In this document: piece after piece, positions 63,398-64,000 of the stretch
How positions within the stretch are numbered: position 1 is the stretch's first letter
How the letters are laid out: the number at the start of each line of letters is the position of its first letter
NCBI GenBank assembly: GCA_016719225.1
Contig: JADKAN010000001.1
Coordinates: 930,001 to 994,000, forward strand
Reading direction: 5' to 3'
DNA: 64,000 nucleotides
DNA from: Flavobacteriales bacterium
GTDB taxonomy: Bacteria; Bacteroidota; Bacteroidia; Flavobacteriales_F; PHOS-HE28
The notes under the pieces: generated by a model
The model's database searches: none
Told to the model about the DNA's origin: nothing
The model's input: only the letters and a program-made list of their open reading frames with translations
Translations under genes and position numbers: made by a program

Positions 63398-63982
63398 ATG
63401 GATCTCGACGCAGGCTTTTGGGACGAACGATACGCAACGGGGGATACGCGCTGGGATCTCGGCGCGGTATCCACCCCACTGAAATCTTGGTTCGACCAGT
63501 TCACTGACAAATCGCTGCGCATCCTCATACCCGGAGGTGGGCGCTCCTATGAGGCTGAATACCTGTACCACGCGGGGTTTACCAACGTTCACGTGATCGA
63601 CCTTACCGGAGCACCTTTCAAGGACCTCCTTTCGCGTTGCCCCGGTTTTCCGAATGAGAACCTGTTAGTCGGCGACTTTTTCAAGCACCAAGGCCAATAC
63701 GACCTCATTGTTGAGCAGACCTTTTTTTGTGCGTTGGACCTGGCGTTGCGTCCGAAGTATGTTTCTCAAATGCATGACCTGCTCGCGCTCGGCGGAACGC
63801 TGGCGGGTGTGCTTTTCGATGATGTGCTGAACACCGATAAACCGCCGTTCGGGGGCCATACGGCGGAATACCGAGTGCTTTTCGGTGCTGTCTTTGCCAA
63901 CCTCAGCATCGAACCATGCTACAATTCCATCCCTCAACGGGCTGGGCGTGAGGTATGGCTTCATGCCCGTAAAGTGCAGTGA
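63398..63982 (+). CDS. TPMT-family SAM-dependent methyltransferase
   Basis: The 194-residue thiopurine S-methyltransferase-like enzyme starts with FWDERYATGDTRWDLGAVS (7-25). It has the SAM loop ILIPGGGRSYEAEYL (42-56), DLTGAPF (the acidic end of strand 2) and DLIVEQTFFCALDL (near 102-115). The TPMT family methylates small thiols or halides and tellurite. The substrate here is unknown. It lies close to the window end, with an ATG consistent with family length. Confidence 0.85.
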   Translation: MDLDAGFWDERYATGDTRWDLGAVSTPLKSWFDQFTDKSLRILIPGGGRSYEAEYLYHAGFTNVHVIDLTGAPFKDLLSRCPGFPNENLLVGDFFKHQGQYDLIVEQTFFCALDLALRPKYVSQMHDLLALGGTLAGVLFDDVLNTDKPPFGGHTAEYRVLFGAVFANLSIEPCYNSIPQRAGREVWLHARKVQ

Positions 63983-64000
63983 GGTCGCTCCCAAAGGTGC

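Overview
This window looks like part of a chromosome of a fairly GC-rich member of the Bacteroidota, probably a Flavobacteriales-like lineage. The evidence is two extracellular proteins with type IX secretion (T9SS) C-terminal sorting domains, GldI-like FKBP lipoproteins, an ATP-dependent PEP carboxykinase, and several promoters with the phylum-specific -7 box TAnnTTTG instead of a sigma70 -10 box. Shine-Dalgarno sequences are weak or absent at most starts. No rRNA, phage, insertion sequence or CRISPR array is seen. One tRNA gene is present, tRNA-Lys(UUU) at 23558-23630.

Layout. 1-7.2 kb: housekeeping and small proteins (partial membrane protein, TPR protein, DUF218-like protein with an inserted beta domain, DinB, Mpo1-like, a periplasmic binding lipoprotein, an S41 peptidase homologue lacking its serine) and pckA. 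7.4-13.2 kb: DUF423, a DUF4177-like protein, a run of tightly coupled genes (secreted protein, acyl-CoA synthetase, lipoprotein, DUF2490 protein, SCO1 protein) and DUF488. 13.2-23.5 kb: an ABC-F ATPase; a minus-strand run PASTA - T9SS protein - RluA pseudouridine synthase; then ddl, msrA, a thioredoxin-like gene and a broken acyltransferase gene. 23.7-32.1 kb: a heavy-metal efflux cluster (His-rich protein, CzcA-TolC fusion, CzcB, DUF3703, P1B ATPase). 32.4-41.4 kb: a CFA-like methyltransferase, a GLUG-repeat T9SS protein, two FKBP lipoproteins, an NrnA-like phosphoesterase, two unknown exported proteins, ndk and an M1 peptidase.

41.4-48.9 kb is the most unusual region. A receiver protein whose phospho-acceptor Asp is Glu lies divergent to a four-gene operon. 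That operon encodes an E1-like (ThiF) plus nitroreductase fusion of the Rv1355c type, a GNAT-fold protein resembling acyl-homoserine-lactone or N-acyl amino acid synthases, a 7TMR-DISM sensor kinase and a receiver-PAS-kinase. The gene set suggests an uncharacterised small-molecule synthesis and sensing system, but this is inference.

48.9-52.7 kb: phenylacetyl-CoA epoxidase genes paaABCD with paaE divergent. 52.9-56.6 kb: glycosyltransferases and a polytopic DUF6056-like protein. 56.8-64 kb: a T9SS protein with four 145-residue repeats, a small membrane protein, an SDR, RecQ, a universal stress protein and a TPMT-like methyltransferase.

Three long genes (PASTA 19.4 kb, acyltransferase 23.2 kb, CzcA 25.3 kb) each carry what looks like a one-base indel, which raises the possibility of residual sequencing error. 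Several intergenic regions hold imperfect inverted repeats of short-period sequence.
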